Assembly: GCA_051656605.1 (NCBI GenBank)
Contig: JBOGCF010000019.1
Span: 30,300 to 94,299 of the forward strand
DNA from: UBA12018 sp051656605
GTDB lineage: Bacteria > Bacteroidota > Bacteroidia > Bacteroidales > CAMTPD01
Length of the DNA stretch: 64,000 nt
Direction of reading: 5' to 3'
The first letter of the stretch is position 1; each line of letters starts with the position of its first letter. Below are positions 18,239 to 28,514 of the stretch, piece by piece. Under the pieces are notes generated by a model. It was not told the DNA's origin and did no database searches. It saw nothing but the letters and a program-made list of their open reading frames with translations. The translations under genes were made by a program, and so were the position numbers.

Positions 18239-21187
18239 ATGAAACCGTTTCTTTATCAGGTAGCCGAAGTTTTTTATCAACATCACAAAGACGAACTCAC
18301 TTCATATGCGTTTGTCTTTCCCAACAGACGTGCAGGTATTTTCTTTCAAAAATACTTGGTACAGGTAGCAGGAAAGCCTATGTTTTCTCCTACGATTGTA
18401 ACAATCAACGACTTGTTTCAGAAGTTGTCGGGCAAGCAAACAGCCGATAGAGTGGGGATGTTGTTTCGATTGTATGATATCTTTATTGCACATAGCGGCT
18501 CGAAAGAAACATTTGATGAGTTTCTATATTGGGGAGAGATGCTTTTGTCCGACTTTGACGACATTGACAAATACATGGTCGATGCGGCACGTTTGTTTAG
18601 CAACATCTCAGATCTTAAGAACATTGATAACGATTTCGACTTTCTTACCGAAGAGCAAATTGCAGCAATTCGCAAGTTCTGGTCTACATTTAACCCGGAG
18701 CGTTTGAGTGGTAATCAAAAAGAATTCTTGGCAGTGTGGGAAGTTCTTCTTGCGATCTATACAGAATTCAAAGAAAGCCTGGGCGAAGATAAGATTGGTT
18801 ACGACGGGATGATTTTTCGCGAAGTAGTAGAAGAAGCTAAAGCCGGAAAAGAGTTTGCGTTGCCGTATAAAAAGATTGTTTTTGTAGGGCTCAATGCATT
18901 GTCTACAAGTGAAGAGCAATTCCTATTGTACCTAAAGAACAGAAACCTTGCCGACTTCTATTGGGATTACGATTCGGACAAGATAACAGACCGCAACAAC
19001 CGTTCGTCTTATTTCGTAGATAAAAACAAACTCATTTATCCGTCGGCATATAAGATTGTAGAGGAGCCACTCCGCGATCAAACCATCGAAGTGATTGGCG
19101 TGCCTTCGGGGGTAGGACAAGCAAAATACGTGTACTCTTTACTGAGCGATATATACAAGCAAGATAGTGTAACCTCATTAGAGGCAATGAAAACCGCGGT
19201 AGTATTACCAGACGAAACATTGCTGATGCCGGTACTTCACTCCATACCTGACAACTTTCAGCGCATCAATGTAACCATGGGTTATCCGTTAGCATCTACG
19301 CCGATAGCCTTGTTGATGGAAAACATTCTCGACCTGCAGAAGAACATCCGTATGGTTAATGGTGGCGTGTGCTTCTATTATAAATATGTGTTACCCGTAT
19401 TGAATCATCGATACGTTGCTGCATCTAATCCCGATTTAGTAGTCGGCATAGCTTCAGACATTGTAAAGAAAAACAGAATCTATGTAACCGAAGCCGAATT
19501 AGATAAGTCTCCTTTGCTTCGGGTTCTATTTAAGCCGATTCAGAATAAAGAAGAAGTTTCAGATTACTTGATCCATGTACTGGAAGAGTTGGCAAAGATC
19601 CTGGTTGAGAATTCGCGCAAGAATGCTGTCGCAAAGCAAATGGAGGAAGAAGATTCCGTACAATTGTCTTTGTTTGAAGAAGCCAGACACGCATCGGACG
19701 AAGAGGCACAACTTTCGGGAAGAGAAGCCATGGACGGCGAATTTATCTTTCACTACTTTACGATGGTAAACCGAATGAAAGATGTAATGCAACGTTACGG
19801 GCTCAACATTCAACTCGATACTTACTTCCGACTCTTGAAACGAATGACCGATGGTATTTCGATTCCGTTCAGGGGCGAGCCGTTGTCGGGACTTCAAATC
19901 ATGGGGGTACTCGAAACGCGTGCGCTTGATTTCGATAACTTGATTATTCTTTCGATGAATGAAGGTATCTTTCCGGTAAAGAAAACAGCCAATACATTTA
20001 TTCCTTACAACCTGCGTCGCGGTTTCGGACTTCCTACCTACGAGCACCAAGATAGTGTCCTTGCCTATCACTTCTACCGTCTTATCTATAGAGCCAAGCA
20101 CGTCTCTTTAGTATATGATACACGAAGCGACGGCATGAAGACGGGCGAAATGAGTCGTTACATTCATCAGCTTCGTTACCATTACAAAACACCAATCCAA
20201 GATAAGCTTCTTGTCTACAACATCTCGCAAGGTGATACACCAAGCATAACGGTAGAGAAGAATGAAGAGATTCTAAAGAAACTCAGCGTCTATAAAGAAG
20301 GAGGATACAAATCACTGTCTGCAAGTTCGATTAGTAATTATATAGACTGTCCGCTTCGTTTCTTTTTTGCAACGGTAGAGGGAATGCGAGAAGATGAAGA
20401 AGTAACGGAGCGCGTAGAAGCCGATCGCTTTGGTAGTATTCTGCACAAAGTCCTCGAGGAGTTGTACAAACCATTAGTCGGTCATGTGGTAACGGCCGAT
20501 TTATTGCATAAGATTCGAAAAGACAAAAAAGAAATAACGCATGAGATCGAGAAAGCATTCGCCGAGATCTTTTTCAAGAGTGATACCGTGCGACCGCTCG
20601 AGGGAGAGAACTACCTCATTAGTCAGGTTATTTATAAATACATCGACAAGTTACTGGCTAAGGATGCCAAGCTAACACCTTTTACTTATATCGAAAGCGA
20701 AAAGCTCATTCAAACACATTTCGCATTGTCGGATGGTACACGTGTGCGGATGAAAGGATTTATCGACCGGGTAGATGAAGTAAATAAGCAAGTGCGTATC
20801 ATCGACTATAAAACAGGGAAAGCCGAAAAGACATTTAAGGAAATAGCCGACTTGTTCGACTCGGAACTAAAAGACCGACCAAAGGCTATCATGCAGGTGT
20901 TTACCTATGCACTGCTTACGATGGACGAATTCAGAGGCAGAGATCTTGCTCCCGGTATATATACCGTACGGCAGATATTTACGGACGCTTTCGATCCGGC
21001 CATTTATCATCAAACGGCGCCCAAAATCAAACATCAAGTAGATTCGTTTGCACCGTATGCGAAAGAGTTTGAAGAAAAGTTGCGGTCATGCTTAGACGAT
21101 ATCTTTAATCCGGATATTAATTTCAACCAGACCTTGAACGAGAAAAACTGCGAATATTGTCCTTTCAAGACAGTCTGCAATAAATAA
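18239..21187 (+). CDS. AddB/RecB-like PD-(D/E)XK nuclease family protein
   Basis: A 982-residue cytoplasmic protein. The N-terminal two thirds resemble the helicase-like fold of AddB (FVFPNRRAGIFFQKYL near the start, then ETRALDFDNLIILSMNEGIFP). The C-terminal third has the nuclease core GFIDRVDEV then IIDYKTGKAEK. Cysteines at IDCPLRFFF and at the C-terminal CEYCPFKTVC match the Fe-S cluster of AddB-type nucleases. It probably acts in double-strand break repair with an AddA-like helicase not present here. The ATG at 18239 is preferred over an upstream codon because the family start (KPFLYQVAEVF) begins there. Confidence 0.85.
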   Translation: MKPFLYQVAEVFYQHHKDELTSYAFVFPNRRAGIFFQKYLVQVAGKPMFSPTIVTINDLFQKLSGKQTADRVGMLFRLYDIFIAHSGSKETFDEFLYWGEMLLSDFDDIDKYMVDAARLFSNISDLKNIDNDFDFLTEEQIAAIRKFWSTFNPERLSGNQKEFLAVWEVLLAIYTEFKESLGEDKIGYDGMIFREVVEEAKAGKEFALPYKKIVFVGLNALSTSEEQFLLYLKNRNLADFYWDYDSDKITDRNNRSSYFVDKNKLIYPSAYKIVEEPLRDQTIEVIGVPSGVGQAKYVYSLLSDIYKQDSVTSLEAMKTAVVLPDETLLMPVLHSIPDNFQRINVTMGYPLASTPIALLMENILDLQKNIRMVNGGVCFYYKYVLPVLNHRYVAASNPDLVVGIASDIVKKNRIYVTEAELDKSPLLRVLFKPIQNKEEVSDYLIHVLEELAKILVENSRKNAVAKQMEEEDSVQLSLFEEARHASDEEAQLSGREAMDGEFIFHYFTMVNRMKDVMQRYGLNIQLDTYFRLLKRMTDGISIPFRGEPLSGLQIMGVLETRALDFDNLIILSMNEGIFPVKKTANTFIPYNLRRGFGLPTYEHQDSVLAYHFYRLIYRAKHVSLVYDTRSDGMKTGEMSRYIHQLRYHYKTPIQDKLLVYNISQGDTPSITVEKNEEILKKLSVYKEGGYKSLSASSISNYIDCPLRFFFATVEGMREDEEVTERVEADRFGSILHKVLEELYKPLVGHVVTADLLHKIRKDKKEITHEIEKAFAEIFFKSDTVRPLEGENYLISQVIYKYIDKLLAKDAKLTPFTYIESEKLIQTHFALSDGTRVRMKGFIDRVDEVNKQVRIIDYKTGKAEKTFKEIADLFDSELKDRPKAIMQVFTYALLTMDEFRGRDLAPGIYTVRQIFTDAFDPAIYHQTAPKIKHQVDSFAPYAKEFEEKLRSCLDDIFNPDINFNQTLNEKNCEYCPFKTVCNK

Positions 21188-21196
21188 TAGACAAAG

Positions 21197-21230
21197 AAAA
21201 CGGCAACAGAATGTTGTCGTTTTTTGTTTT
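21197..21230 (+). terminator. Terminator after the AddB-like gene
   Basis: ACGGCAACA and TGTTGTCGT pair around a 3-base loop with one G-U pair, flanked by an A run and a T run. It begins within 10 bases of the stop codon. Confidence 0.8.
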
Positions 21231-21256
21231 TGAGAAAAGAAACAGAACGTTTGCAT

Positions 21257-21892
21257 ATGCAGCAAGTCAGAAATTATTTTCAGAAAACCCGTGTCGAAAC
21301 CTTCTCCGACGGAATCTTTGCGATCATAATAACGGTACTTGTTCTAGAGTTGAAAGTGCCCGTAATTAAAGATGTTACCAATCGTGCAGAGCTATTAAAT
21401 GGACTTTGGCTTCTCATGCCTAAGATCATCAGTTGGATTATCAGCTTCCTTACCGTAAGTGTGATGTGGGTCAATCACCACCGACTATTCAAGATGTTCA
21501 AAGTTTTCAATAACGGTCTGTTCTGGGGCAATGCATTGTTGCTATTGACTGTTTCTTTTACCCCTTTCCCAACAGCCGTATTGGGAGATTACCACCACAA
21601 CGAAACCGCTGTGTTGTTTTACGGATTCTCCATGGCTCTATGCAATGGAATGTTTTCGGCAGTTCAAATCTATGCATTCATGCATCCTGAGATTCTGGAT
21701 CCTGATATTGATGTGCCTCGGTTCAAATATAAAACCATCTATTCTATAGCTTTCGGACCGCTGTTATACATTGCGGGAGCATTGTTGTCGTTTGTCGATC
21801 CTGTAATTTCTTTTGTTACGTACTTTTGCATTCCGATCTATTTTATTTTTCCACATGCAATAGAAGAATTAGAACTCAAGAAAGAGGGATAA
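21257..21892 (+). CDS. TMEM175-like (DUF1211) potassium channel family protein
   Basis: A 211-residue membrane protein with about six transmembrane helices. The family signature RVETFSDGIFAIIITVLVLE occurs near residue 12, where the FSD motif of the first helix lines the pore in bacterial TMEM175 channels; WVNHHRLF follows in a later helix. I start at the ATG at 21257. A longer TTG-initiated frame would begin inside the preceding terminator. It converges with the AraC-type gene, only 19 bases apart. Confidence 0.85.
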   Translation: MQQVRNYFQKTRVETFSDGIFAIIITVLVLELKVPVIKDVTNRAELLNGLWLLMPKIISWIISFLTVSVMWVNHHRLFKMFKVFNNGLFWGNALLLLTVSFTPFPTAVLGDYHHNETAVLFYGFSMALCNGMFSAVQIYAFMHPEILDPDIDVPRFKYKTIYSIAFGPLLYIAGALLSFVDPVISFVTYFCIPIYFIFPHAIEELELKKEG

Positions 21893-21911
21893 TCCGATTG
21901 AACGAAATAAA

Positions 21912-22817
21912 TCAGCTTTCTTGCAGTTTATATGCACCGGGCGACATTCCTGTATGATGCTTAAAGTATTTACCGAAAAACGATTGTGTTGAGAAGTTGA
22001 GAATATACGCAATCTCTTGTATACTCTTATCCGAGTAGCGGAGCAACGCTTTTGCTTCAAGTATCACAAACTCATCAATCCAGTCTGCAGCAGTTTTTCC
22101 GCTTACCTCCTTTATAAGTGTAGATAAATACTTTGGTGTGATCGAAAGTTTGGAAGCATAAAAGCCTACATTCCGTTGTTCTTTGTGATGGTCAGAAACT
22201 AGCTCCATAAAGCGTTTGAAAATGAGTTCCCGTCTGCTTTGTGCCGAACTGTCGTCTGCTTGATGTATAAACTCTTCTTTATTTAAGATGGAACTAATGC
22301 GGTAAACCATCGCACCACTGAGCTTTTGAATCACCTCTTTTGTATATTTCGCTTCGGGCATAGTCAACGCTTCTTCGAGCAATTCCGTATAGAGTTTCAA
22401 GCTATGCATCTCTTGGTCGTTCAGTTTTAGATAAGACCGGTTCTTAAACTCCACATAGATCGGAACCAAATTACGCATATCGATATGCATCTCACGCAAG
22501 AAGTTTTCCGATACGATAAAGGCACGCATCTCCAAATCATCCGAAATGCTTTTGATTTGAATGATGTTTTCCGGAAAATTAATCACCATCATACCCGCCG
22601 AAACTTCAAACTCATTCAAGTTGATACTAAGCTTGCCGGTCCCACCCATGCATATACCGATAATATACGCATTCAGTTTACTAGGAAACCGAAACATCGA
22701 TTGCTGCAAGGGCTCATGCGGATCGCAAATAATAAAATCATCGTTGCCTTGCTCGGGTGTTCCAAATAACTCTTTCAGTCGGGCTATGGAGAATAGATTT
22801 AGATCTTCGTTGTTCAT
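21912..22817 (-). CDS. AraC-family transcriptional regulator
   Basis: A 301-residue regulator with an N-terminal cupin-like sensing domain (about 1-190) and a C-terminal double helix-turn-helix (about 205-300), including KLSITPKYLSTLIKEVSGK and KSIQEIAYILNFSTQSFFGKYFK. I chose the ATG at 22817 (NNEDLNLFSIARLKELF); the upstream extension has low-complexity basic sequence. It is divergent from the second RND operon that begins at 22982, so control of that operon is likely (inference from position). Confidence 0.9.
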   Translation of the reverse strand: MNNEDLNLFSIARLKELFGTPEQGNDDFIICDPHEPLQQSMFRFPSKLNAYIIGICMGGTGKLSINLNEFEVSAGMMVINFPENIIQIKSISDDLEMRAFIVSENFLREMHIDMRNLVPIYVEFKNRSYLKLNDQEMHSLKLYTELLEEALTMPEAKYTKEVIQKLSGAMVYRISSILNKEEFIHQADDSSAQSRRELIFKRFMELVSDHHKEQRNVGFYASKLSITPKYLSTLIKEVSGKTAADWIDEFVILEAKALLRYSDKSIQEIAYILNFSTQSFFGKYFKHHTGMSPGAYKLQES

Positions 22818-22981
22818 TTTGCCATGTTTTGAATACGAATATATATCAATTATGAGGTTTAAATGTTCAATAAGTACAATTATCCGACTTTTAGAACATC
22901 TCTGCCGTCCAAAAGATCTTTCCACTCCGTTTAGTTTCCATCAATTTTGCATAAAAAATAAGACTGTTTAAGTAAGAAGGT

Positions 22982-24025
22982 ATGAAAACAATGAATTTCT
23001 ATTGGATGCACATCGCATTGTGCGCATTCGTAGTTGGGACTTTATCCTCGTGTTCCGACAAAGGGAAGACTCCCGATGAGAAAAAAAGAACAATCGTTGT
23101 AAGTACGATGAAAGTGGTATCGGAAGCGGCCGGACTTCCCGGTGAATACATCGGAGTAATTGAAGAAGAAGCCGGAGCCGACCTAAGCTTTCAAGTAGCC
23201 GGAAATGTAAACGGCGTGTATGTATCGGAAGGAGCAAATGTAAAGAAAGGGCAATTGTTGGCCCAGCTCGACCGCACTTCGTTGCAAAGCTCCAATGATG
23301 CAGCTCAAGCATCCTTGAAGCACGCGCAAGATGCTTACGACAGAATGAAGAAATTATACGACAAACAAAGTTTGCCCGAAATAAAGTTTATAGAAGTAGA
23401 AACCAAACTACAGCAAGCAAAGTCAATGGCGCAGATTGCAGCTAAAAACTTGCAAGACGCAACACTTACCGCACCTTTCGATGGAGTAATAGGAAAGCGT
23501 ACGATCGAACCCGGTGAAAACGCAGTACCCGGTAAACCCGTTTTCAAACTCTTGAAAACAAACAGCGTTCACGCAACATTCTCAGTTCCCGAAAAAGAGA
23601 TTGCATTAGTCAACAAGCACAACGAGGCCGAAGTAATCATGACCGGCATGAACGACAAACGCTACACTGGGCCTATCACCGAAAAAGGTGTAATGACCTC
23701 ATCGTTGAGCCACGGATACGGAGTAAAAGTAAAACTTCAAAATCCCGACGGCACCCTTTTACCGGGGATGGTATGTAAAGTTCTTGTCGACAGAGCAGAA
23801 TCAAATCCTGTAATCATCGTGCCGAATAGAGCATTGCAAATTAACAGTGATGGCAGCCGTTTTGTGTGGGTGGTTGAGAATGACAAAGCAATGGCAAAAC
23901 CGGTAGTTACCGGCGAACTTGCCGATGGTGGCGTGGTTGTGATTTCCGGATTGCAAGCAGGCGACGAAGTCATTACAGACGGATATCAGAAAGTAAGTGA
24001 AGGAATGAATGTACAAGTACGATGA
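22982..24025 (+). CDS. RND efflux periplasmic adaptor (membrane fusion) lipoprotein
   Basis: A 347-residue protein with lipobox LSSC (Cys24). It carries a biotinyl-lipoyl-like segment (GNVNGVYVSEGANVKKGQLLAQLD), a helical hairpin (about 95-150), a second lipoyl half (APFDGVIGKRTIEPGENAVPGKPVFKL), and a beta-barrel and membrane-proximal domain to the end. It bridges the inner-membrane pump and the outer-membrane channel. Its stop overlaps the pump start by four bases (ATGA). It is the first gene of a three-gene RND operon divergent from the AraC gene. Confidence 0.94.
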   Translation: MKTMNFYWMHIALCAFVVGTLSSCSDKGKTPDEKKRTIVVSTMKVVSEAAGLPGEYIGVIEEEAGADLSFQVAGNVNGVYVSEGANVKKGQLLAQLDRTSLQSSNDAAQASLKHAQDAYDRMKKLYDKQSLPEIKFIEVETKLQQAKSMAQIAAKNLQDATLTAPFDGVIGKRTIEPGENAVPGKPVFKLLKTNSVHATFSVPEKEIALVNKHNEAEVIMTGMNDKRYTGPITEKGVMTSSLSHGYGVKVKLQNPDGTLLPGMVCKVLVDRAESNPVIIVPNRALQINSDGSRFVWVVENDKAMAKPVVTGELADGGVVVISGLQAGDEVITDGYQKVSEGMNVQVR

Positions 24026-27000
24026 AAAGAGGAAGAAACATAATCGAATCGGCAATGCACTATCGAAAGATAACGCTCATTGCCACCGCCTTGCTGGTAC
24101 TACTAGGCGTGCTCGGTATCAAATACATGCCAAAACAAGAATTTCCCCCCTTTACCATTCGTCAGGGGGTAGTGGTGGCAGTATATCCCGGAGCCACATC
24201 TGCACAAGTAGAAGAGCAGGTTGCCAAACCGCTCGAGCGCTATCTGTTTACATTCAATGAGATCAAAAAGCAGAAAACATACTCGATGTCGCAAGACGGC
24301 ATTGTGTATGTCATGGTAGAGCTCAACGACAATATAAAAAACAAAGACGAGGTTTGGTCCAAGATCAAGCACGGACTCAACGGCTTCAAAGCAGAACTTC
24401 CGTCGGGAGTATTGGCACTAATCGCAAAAGACGACTTTGGCGACACGTCGGCACTCTTGATATCTGTAGAGTCGAAAGACAAGACCTATCGCGAACTCGA
24501 CACCTATGCCGAGCAGCTAGAAGATAAGCTTCGTCGCATCGAGTCGGTATCAAACCTGCGTCGTTATGGTGTACAAAAAGAACAAATCAGCGTATACCTC
24601 GATAAAGACAAAATGGCCGTTTACGGCATCGATACCCGTTGGTTGCTTGCAAACCTGTTTAGTCAAGGACTCACAACGGTATCGGGCGAGATCGAAAACG
24701 CAGACGTAAACATGCCTATACACTTTGAGTCTCCGCTGAGTACCGAAAAGGAAATTGCCGATCAAATCATTCGTCAAGACCCAAACGGGCAAGTTGTTCG
24801 CGTAAAAGACATCGCGCGCATAGAGCGAGAATATGATCTCGACAACAGTTATGTGAAGAACAACGGAACCAAGTCGATTATCCTTTCGCTCGAGATGCGC
24901 GAAGGAAACAACATCGTTGCTTATGGAAACGATGTAGACGAAGTTTTGGCTTCGTTCGAGCAACAAATCCCCGAGAGTGTATCCATTAAGCGTATTGCCG
25001 ACCAACCCAAAGTGGTAGAAGAATCCGTTACCTCTTTCTTGCGCGACCTGGTTATTTCCATTGTGGTCGTGATCTTGGTGATGATGATTCTCTTCCCATT
25101 TCGTTCGGCCGTAGTAGCGGCAACATCCATCCCGATCAGCATCTTTATTTCGATCGGTATCATGTATGTGTGTCGTATTCCGCTCAATACCGTAACACTG
25201 GCTGCCCTTATTGTGGTGTTGGGAATGATTGTAGACAATGCCATTATTGTGGTAGATGCCTATCTGGAGCGTCTCGATAAAGGAATGTCTCGCTGGCATG
25301 CCGCAATTTCGAGTGCCAAAGACTATTTCGGATCTATCTTTTTGGCTACGCTCTGTATCTCGATTATCTTTTTCCCATTGCTCTTTACAATGACCGGACA
25401 GTTTAGAGACTTCCTCGAGTTTTTCCCGTGGACCATCTTTATCTCTCTCATGGTGTCGTTGCTGGTAGCCATGGTAATCATTCCGATCTTCGAGTTTTGG
25501 TTGATCAAGAAAGGCCTTCAGGGAGCGAAGGAAGGGAAAGAGAAGAAATTCAATCTCCTAGATAACGTACAGTCGGGATACAATCGTGTGCTAGATTTTA
25601 CCTTTAAATATCCTTGGCTTACCATTGCAGGTGGTGCGCTATCAATAGGTATAGCTGTTGTGATTATGATGAATCTCAACCGACGCATGATGCCTATTGC
25701 CGACCGAGATCAGTTTGCAGTAGAAATCTATTTGCCGCAAGGAACATCGCTCGATCGCACTGCCTCGGTAGCCGATTCGATGTATTCTATACTTTCGGGC
25801 GACGAACGCGTAAAGTCGGTAACCTCTTTTATCGGAATGGCTTCGCCTCGTTTTCAAACCACGTATGCGCCCAATATGCCGTCGAAACACTACGCTCAGT
25901 TTATCGTAAACACCGAGTCGATCGACGCAACCAAGCAGCTACTCAATGAATACACTGATATGTATGCGAATTACTTTCCCAATGCATACGTGAAATTCAA
26001 GGAGCTAGACTATCAGTCGGTACAGAGTCCGATCGAAGTACGCCTCATGGGAGAGAACATCGACGACCTCAAGCAAGCGGCCGATTCTCTTATGGAAGCC
26101 ATGCGCGAGATGGATGAACTCGTTTGGGTGCATACCAACTACGAAGAAATGCTTCCTGCGGTGCAGGTAAAAATAGACCCGATACAAGCGGCTCGTCTTG
26201 GTATCACCAAGATGATGGCTTCGGCCGAAGTGGCGGTTCATACCAACGGTCTCAGCGCCGGTACGATATGGGAAGGCGATTACCCTTTGCAGGTGAAACT
26301 AAAAACAGATCACCCAACCGAACAAGCGGCACAACTGGGCGATAGATACATCTCTACCGCAGTGCCGGGAGTGATGGTGCCTTTGCGTCAGATCGCTGAT
26401 GTAAATCCACAATGGGAGGAAGGCCAGATTGTGCGTCGCAACGGGGTACGTACCGTGAGTGTAATGGCAAATGTACGTCGCAATGTGAACGAAAACAATG
26501 CATTCAAGAAGGTAATCGAGATTGCCAATACGCAGATCGCACCTCAATTGCCCGATGGTGTTGAGATGGAGTTTGGAGGAACCATCGAAAACGACAAAGA
26601 GATTATTACGCCCATTGCAAGCGGTTTGCTTATTGCAATTTGCATCATCTTTATATTCTTAGTCTTGAACTTTAAGAAACTAAGTATCGCTGCTACGGCA
26701 TTGGGTTCTATATCACTGTGCTCGCTAGGCGCGGTAATCGGACTGTGGATGTTTGATGTAAACTTCGGGCTTACGTGCGTATTGGGTGTAATTAGTTTGC
26801 TCGGGATTATTGTGCGTAATGCAATCATCATGTTTGAGCATGCGGAAGATTTACACCGCAACAAGCGTTACTCGGCACGCGATGCAGCCTACGATGCAGG
26901 TTCGCGCCGAATGTTGCCCATCTTTCTCACTTCGGCCACTACGGCTGTAGGTGTGATTCCGATGATCATCAGCAACAGTTCGCTGTGGTCGCCTATGGGT

Positions 27001-27114
27001 ATCGTGATCTGTTCAGGTACGGTTCTTTCTATGGTGATGGCAGTAACGATTTTGCCGGTCTTGTATTGGAAGATTTATGGAGACGAACCATCAAAAACAA
27101 AGCAATCGAAATGA
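24022..27114 (+). CDS. RND efflux pump inner-membrane subunit
   Basis: A full-length AcrB/HAE1-type pump of 1030 residues with twelve predicted helices in the usual 1+5+1+5 arrangement. The relay motif LGMIVDNAIIVVD again has Asp-Asn in place of Asp-Asp. In the late membrane block the position of the AcrB relay lysine reads Arg (LLGIIVRNAIIMFEH), unlike the pump at the start of the window. It overlaps the adaptor and the TolC-like gene by four bases each, so the three are translationally coupled. Confidence 0.95.
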   Translation: MKRGRNIIESAMHYRKITLIATALLVLLGVLGIKYMPKQEFPPFTIRQGVVVAVYPGATSAQVEEQVAKPLERYLFTFNEIKKQKTYSMSQDGIVYVMVELNDNIKNKDEVWSKIKHGLNGFKAELPSGVLALIAKDDFGDTSALLISVESKDKTYRELDTYAEQLEDKLRRIESVSNLRRYGVQKEQISVYLDKDKMAVYGIDTRWLLANLFSQGLTTVSGEIENADVNMPIHFESPLSTEKEIADQIIRQDPNGQVVRVKDIARIEREYDLDNSYVKNNGTKSIILSLEMREGNNIVAYGNDVDEVLASFEQQIPESVSIKRIADQPKVVEESVTSFLRDLVISIVVVILVMMILFPFRSAVVAATSIPISIFISIGIMYVCRIPLNTVTLAALIVVLGMIVDNAIIVVDAYLERLDKGMSRWHAAISSAKDYFGSIFLATLCISIIFFPLLFTMTGQFRDFLEFFPWTIFISLMVSLLVAMVIIPIFEFWLIKKGLQGAKEGKEKKFNLLDNVQSGYNRVLDFTFKYPWLTIAGGALSIGIAVVIMMNLNRRMMPIADRDQFAVEIYLPQGTSLDRTASVADSMYSILSGDERVKSVTSFIGMASPRFQTTYAPNMPSKHYAQFIVNTESIDATKQLLNEYTDMYANYFPNAYVKFKELDYQSVQSPIEVRLMGENIDDLKQAADSLMEAMREMDELVWVHTNYEEMLPAVQVKIDPIQAARLGITKMMASAEVAVHTNGLSAGTIWEGDYPLQVKLKTDHPTEQAAQLGDRYISTAVPGVMVPLRQIADVNPQWEEGQIVRRNGVRTVSVMANVRRNVNENNAFKKVIEIANTQIAPQLPDGVEMEFGGTIENDKEIITPIASGLLIAICIIFIFLVLNFKKLSIAATALGSISLCSLGAVIGLWMFDVNFGLTCVLGVISLLGIIVRNAIIMFEHAEDLHRNKRYSARDAAYDAGSRRMLPIFLTSATTAVGVIPMIISNSSLWSPMGIVICSGTVLSMVMAVTILPVLYWKIYGDEPSKTKQSK

Positions 27115-28406
27115 AAACGAAATATAGTTTAGTGCTTGCATTGACAAGCCTGATTTTGCCTTCGGGCCTAATGGCGCAAGGCTACACGCTGGAGCAATGT
27201 CGCCAAATGGCACTTGAGAACAACCATCAGCTTCAAAACGCGCAATTGGAAATCGATGCGGCGAAGCAAATGCGCAAGGAAGCTTTTACCCATTACTTTC
27301 CTACCGTAAGCGCGGCCGGAATGACGGTAAATGCCAACACGTCGATGGCACAAATGGACATCCCTGTTCCCATACCCGGCGTAGGAAGTTTGCCCGTTGC
27401 TGCCTTGAAGAACGGAACGATCGCAGCCGTAACCGCGGTACAACCGGTTTTTGCGGGCGGGCAAATCGTAAATAGTAACAAGCTTGCCCGAATCGGGGAG
27501 GAGGCAGATGTGCTGAAGAAAGCCATGTCGGAAGATGACGTGATTAAAGGAACCGAAACTTACTTCTGGCAAATCGTTTCGATGAAAGAGAAGCTAAAGA
27601 CGCTGGATCTGCTTGATGAGCAACTCAAGCAAATTCATCACGAAGTAAAAACTGCCGTTGATGCCGGCGTAGCTACCCGCAACGACTTGTTGCGCGTAGA
27701 GCTGCAACAGCAGCAACTCAAAAGCAACCGACTAAAACTAGATAATGGAATAACCGTAACTACCCTAGCTCTTGCTCAGTATATTGGAGTGAAAGATTCC
27801 GTGGTTGATCTGGAATACACCGATTTCGTTAAGCCGGCAACTCCGACCGATTACTACGTTTCGCCCACAGAGGCAGTGTATCAACGCAGCGAGTTTAAGC
27901 TGATGCAAAAAAGCGTTGAGGCGGGAAACCTCAAAGCTCGTATCGAAATGGGGAAAAACTTACCCAGTGTAGGAGTAGGGGCAGGGTATGCTTATCACGA
28001 CTTTACCGACAAAGACAACAAATTCGGAATGGTATTTGCCAGTGTATCGGTACCGATTACCAAATGGTGGGGCGGTTCGCACGCCGTGAAGCGACAAAAG
28101 ATTCAGGTGCGACAAGCCGAGAACCACAGAGACAACACAAAAGAGTTGCTCGAAGTGCAGATTACCAAAATATGGAGCGAACTCAACGAAGCCTATCAAC
28201 AAATCGTATTGGCAGAATCGTCTATTACTTCGGCTACCGAAAACATGCGTCTCAATACCGACTACTACGAAGTTGGGTTGTCTACCCTTACGGATGTGCT
28301 CGATGCGCAAACGTTGTTGCAACAAAGTCGCAACCTGTTTACCGATGCTTGTGCTGCATACCAGCTAAAACTTACAGAGTATCGCATAGCAACGGGCCGA
28401 CTATAA
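27111..28406 (+). CDS. TolC-family outer-membrane efflux channel
   Basis: A 431-residue protein with a signal peptide ending near residue 22 (GLMAQG) and two OEP repeats (YTLEQCRQMALENNHQLQ at the start, PVFAGGQIVNSNK, TKWWGGSHAVKRQK). I use the ATG at 27111, which overlaps the pump stop codon; the longer frame has no signal peptide and lies within the pump gene. It completes the tripartite system. Confidence 0.94.
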   Translation: MKTKYSLVLALTSLILPSGLMAQGYTLEQCRQMALENNHQLQNAQLEIDAAKQMRKEAFTHYFPTVSAAGMTVNANTSMAQMDIPVPIPGVGSLPVAALKNGTIAAVTAVQPVFAGGQIVNSNKLARIGEEADVLKKAMSEDDVIKGTETYFWQIVSMKEKLKTLDLLDEQLKQIHHEVKTAVDAGVATRNDLLRVELQQQQLKSNRLKLDNGITVTTLALAQYIGVKDSVVDLEYTDFVKPATPTDYYVSPTEAVYQRSEFKLMQKSVEAGNLKARIEMGKNLPSVGVGAGYAYHDFTDKDNKFGMVFASVSVPITKWWGGSHAVKRQKIQVRQAENHRDNTKELLEVQITKIWSELNEAYQQIVLAESSITSATENMRLNTDYYEVGLSTLTDVLDAQTLLQQSRNLFTDACAAYQLKLTEYRIATGRL

Positions 28407-28441
28407 ACGGAAACATTGGATTCTTATAACTATAAATTGAG

Positions 28442-28480
28442 AAAGGCTGCCTTCATGTGAATGAAGCAGCCTTTATTGTA
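28442..28480 (+). terminator. Terminator of the second RND operon
   Basis: AAAGGCTGC and GCAGCCTTT enclose an inner stem TTCAT/ATGAA, followed by ATTGT. The T run is modest. It also separates this operon from the convergent DUF4252 gene. Confidence 0.75.
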
Positions 28481-28514
28481 TTCGCAAACACACAAATGCG
28501 AACGTTATTTCGTC

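Noticed and set aside
21224..21256. TTG-initiated N-terminal extension of the TMEM175-like protein
   Set aside because: It would start inside the terminator of the preceding gene, and the family signature fits the ATG at 21257.
24550..25299. A 249-codon frame antisense to the second RND pump gene
   Set aside because: It is rich in His, Asn and Tyr, as expected when a coding strand is read backwards, and it is wholly covered by a well-supported gene.
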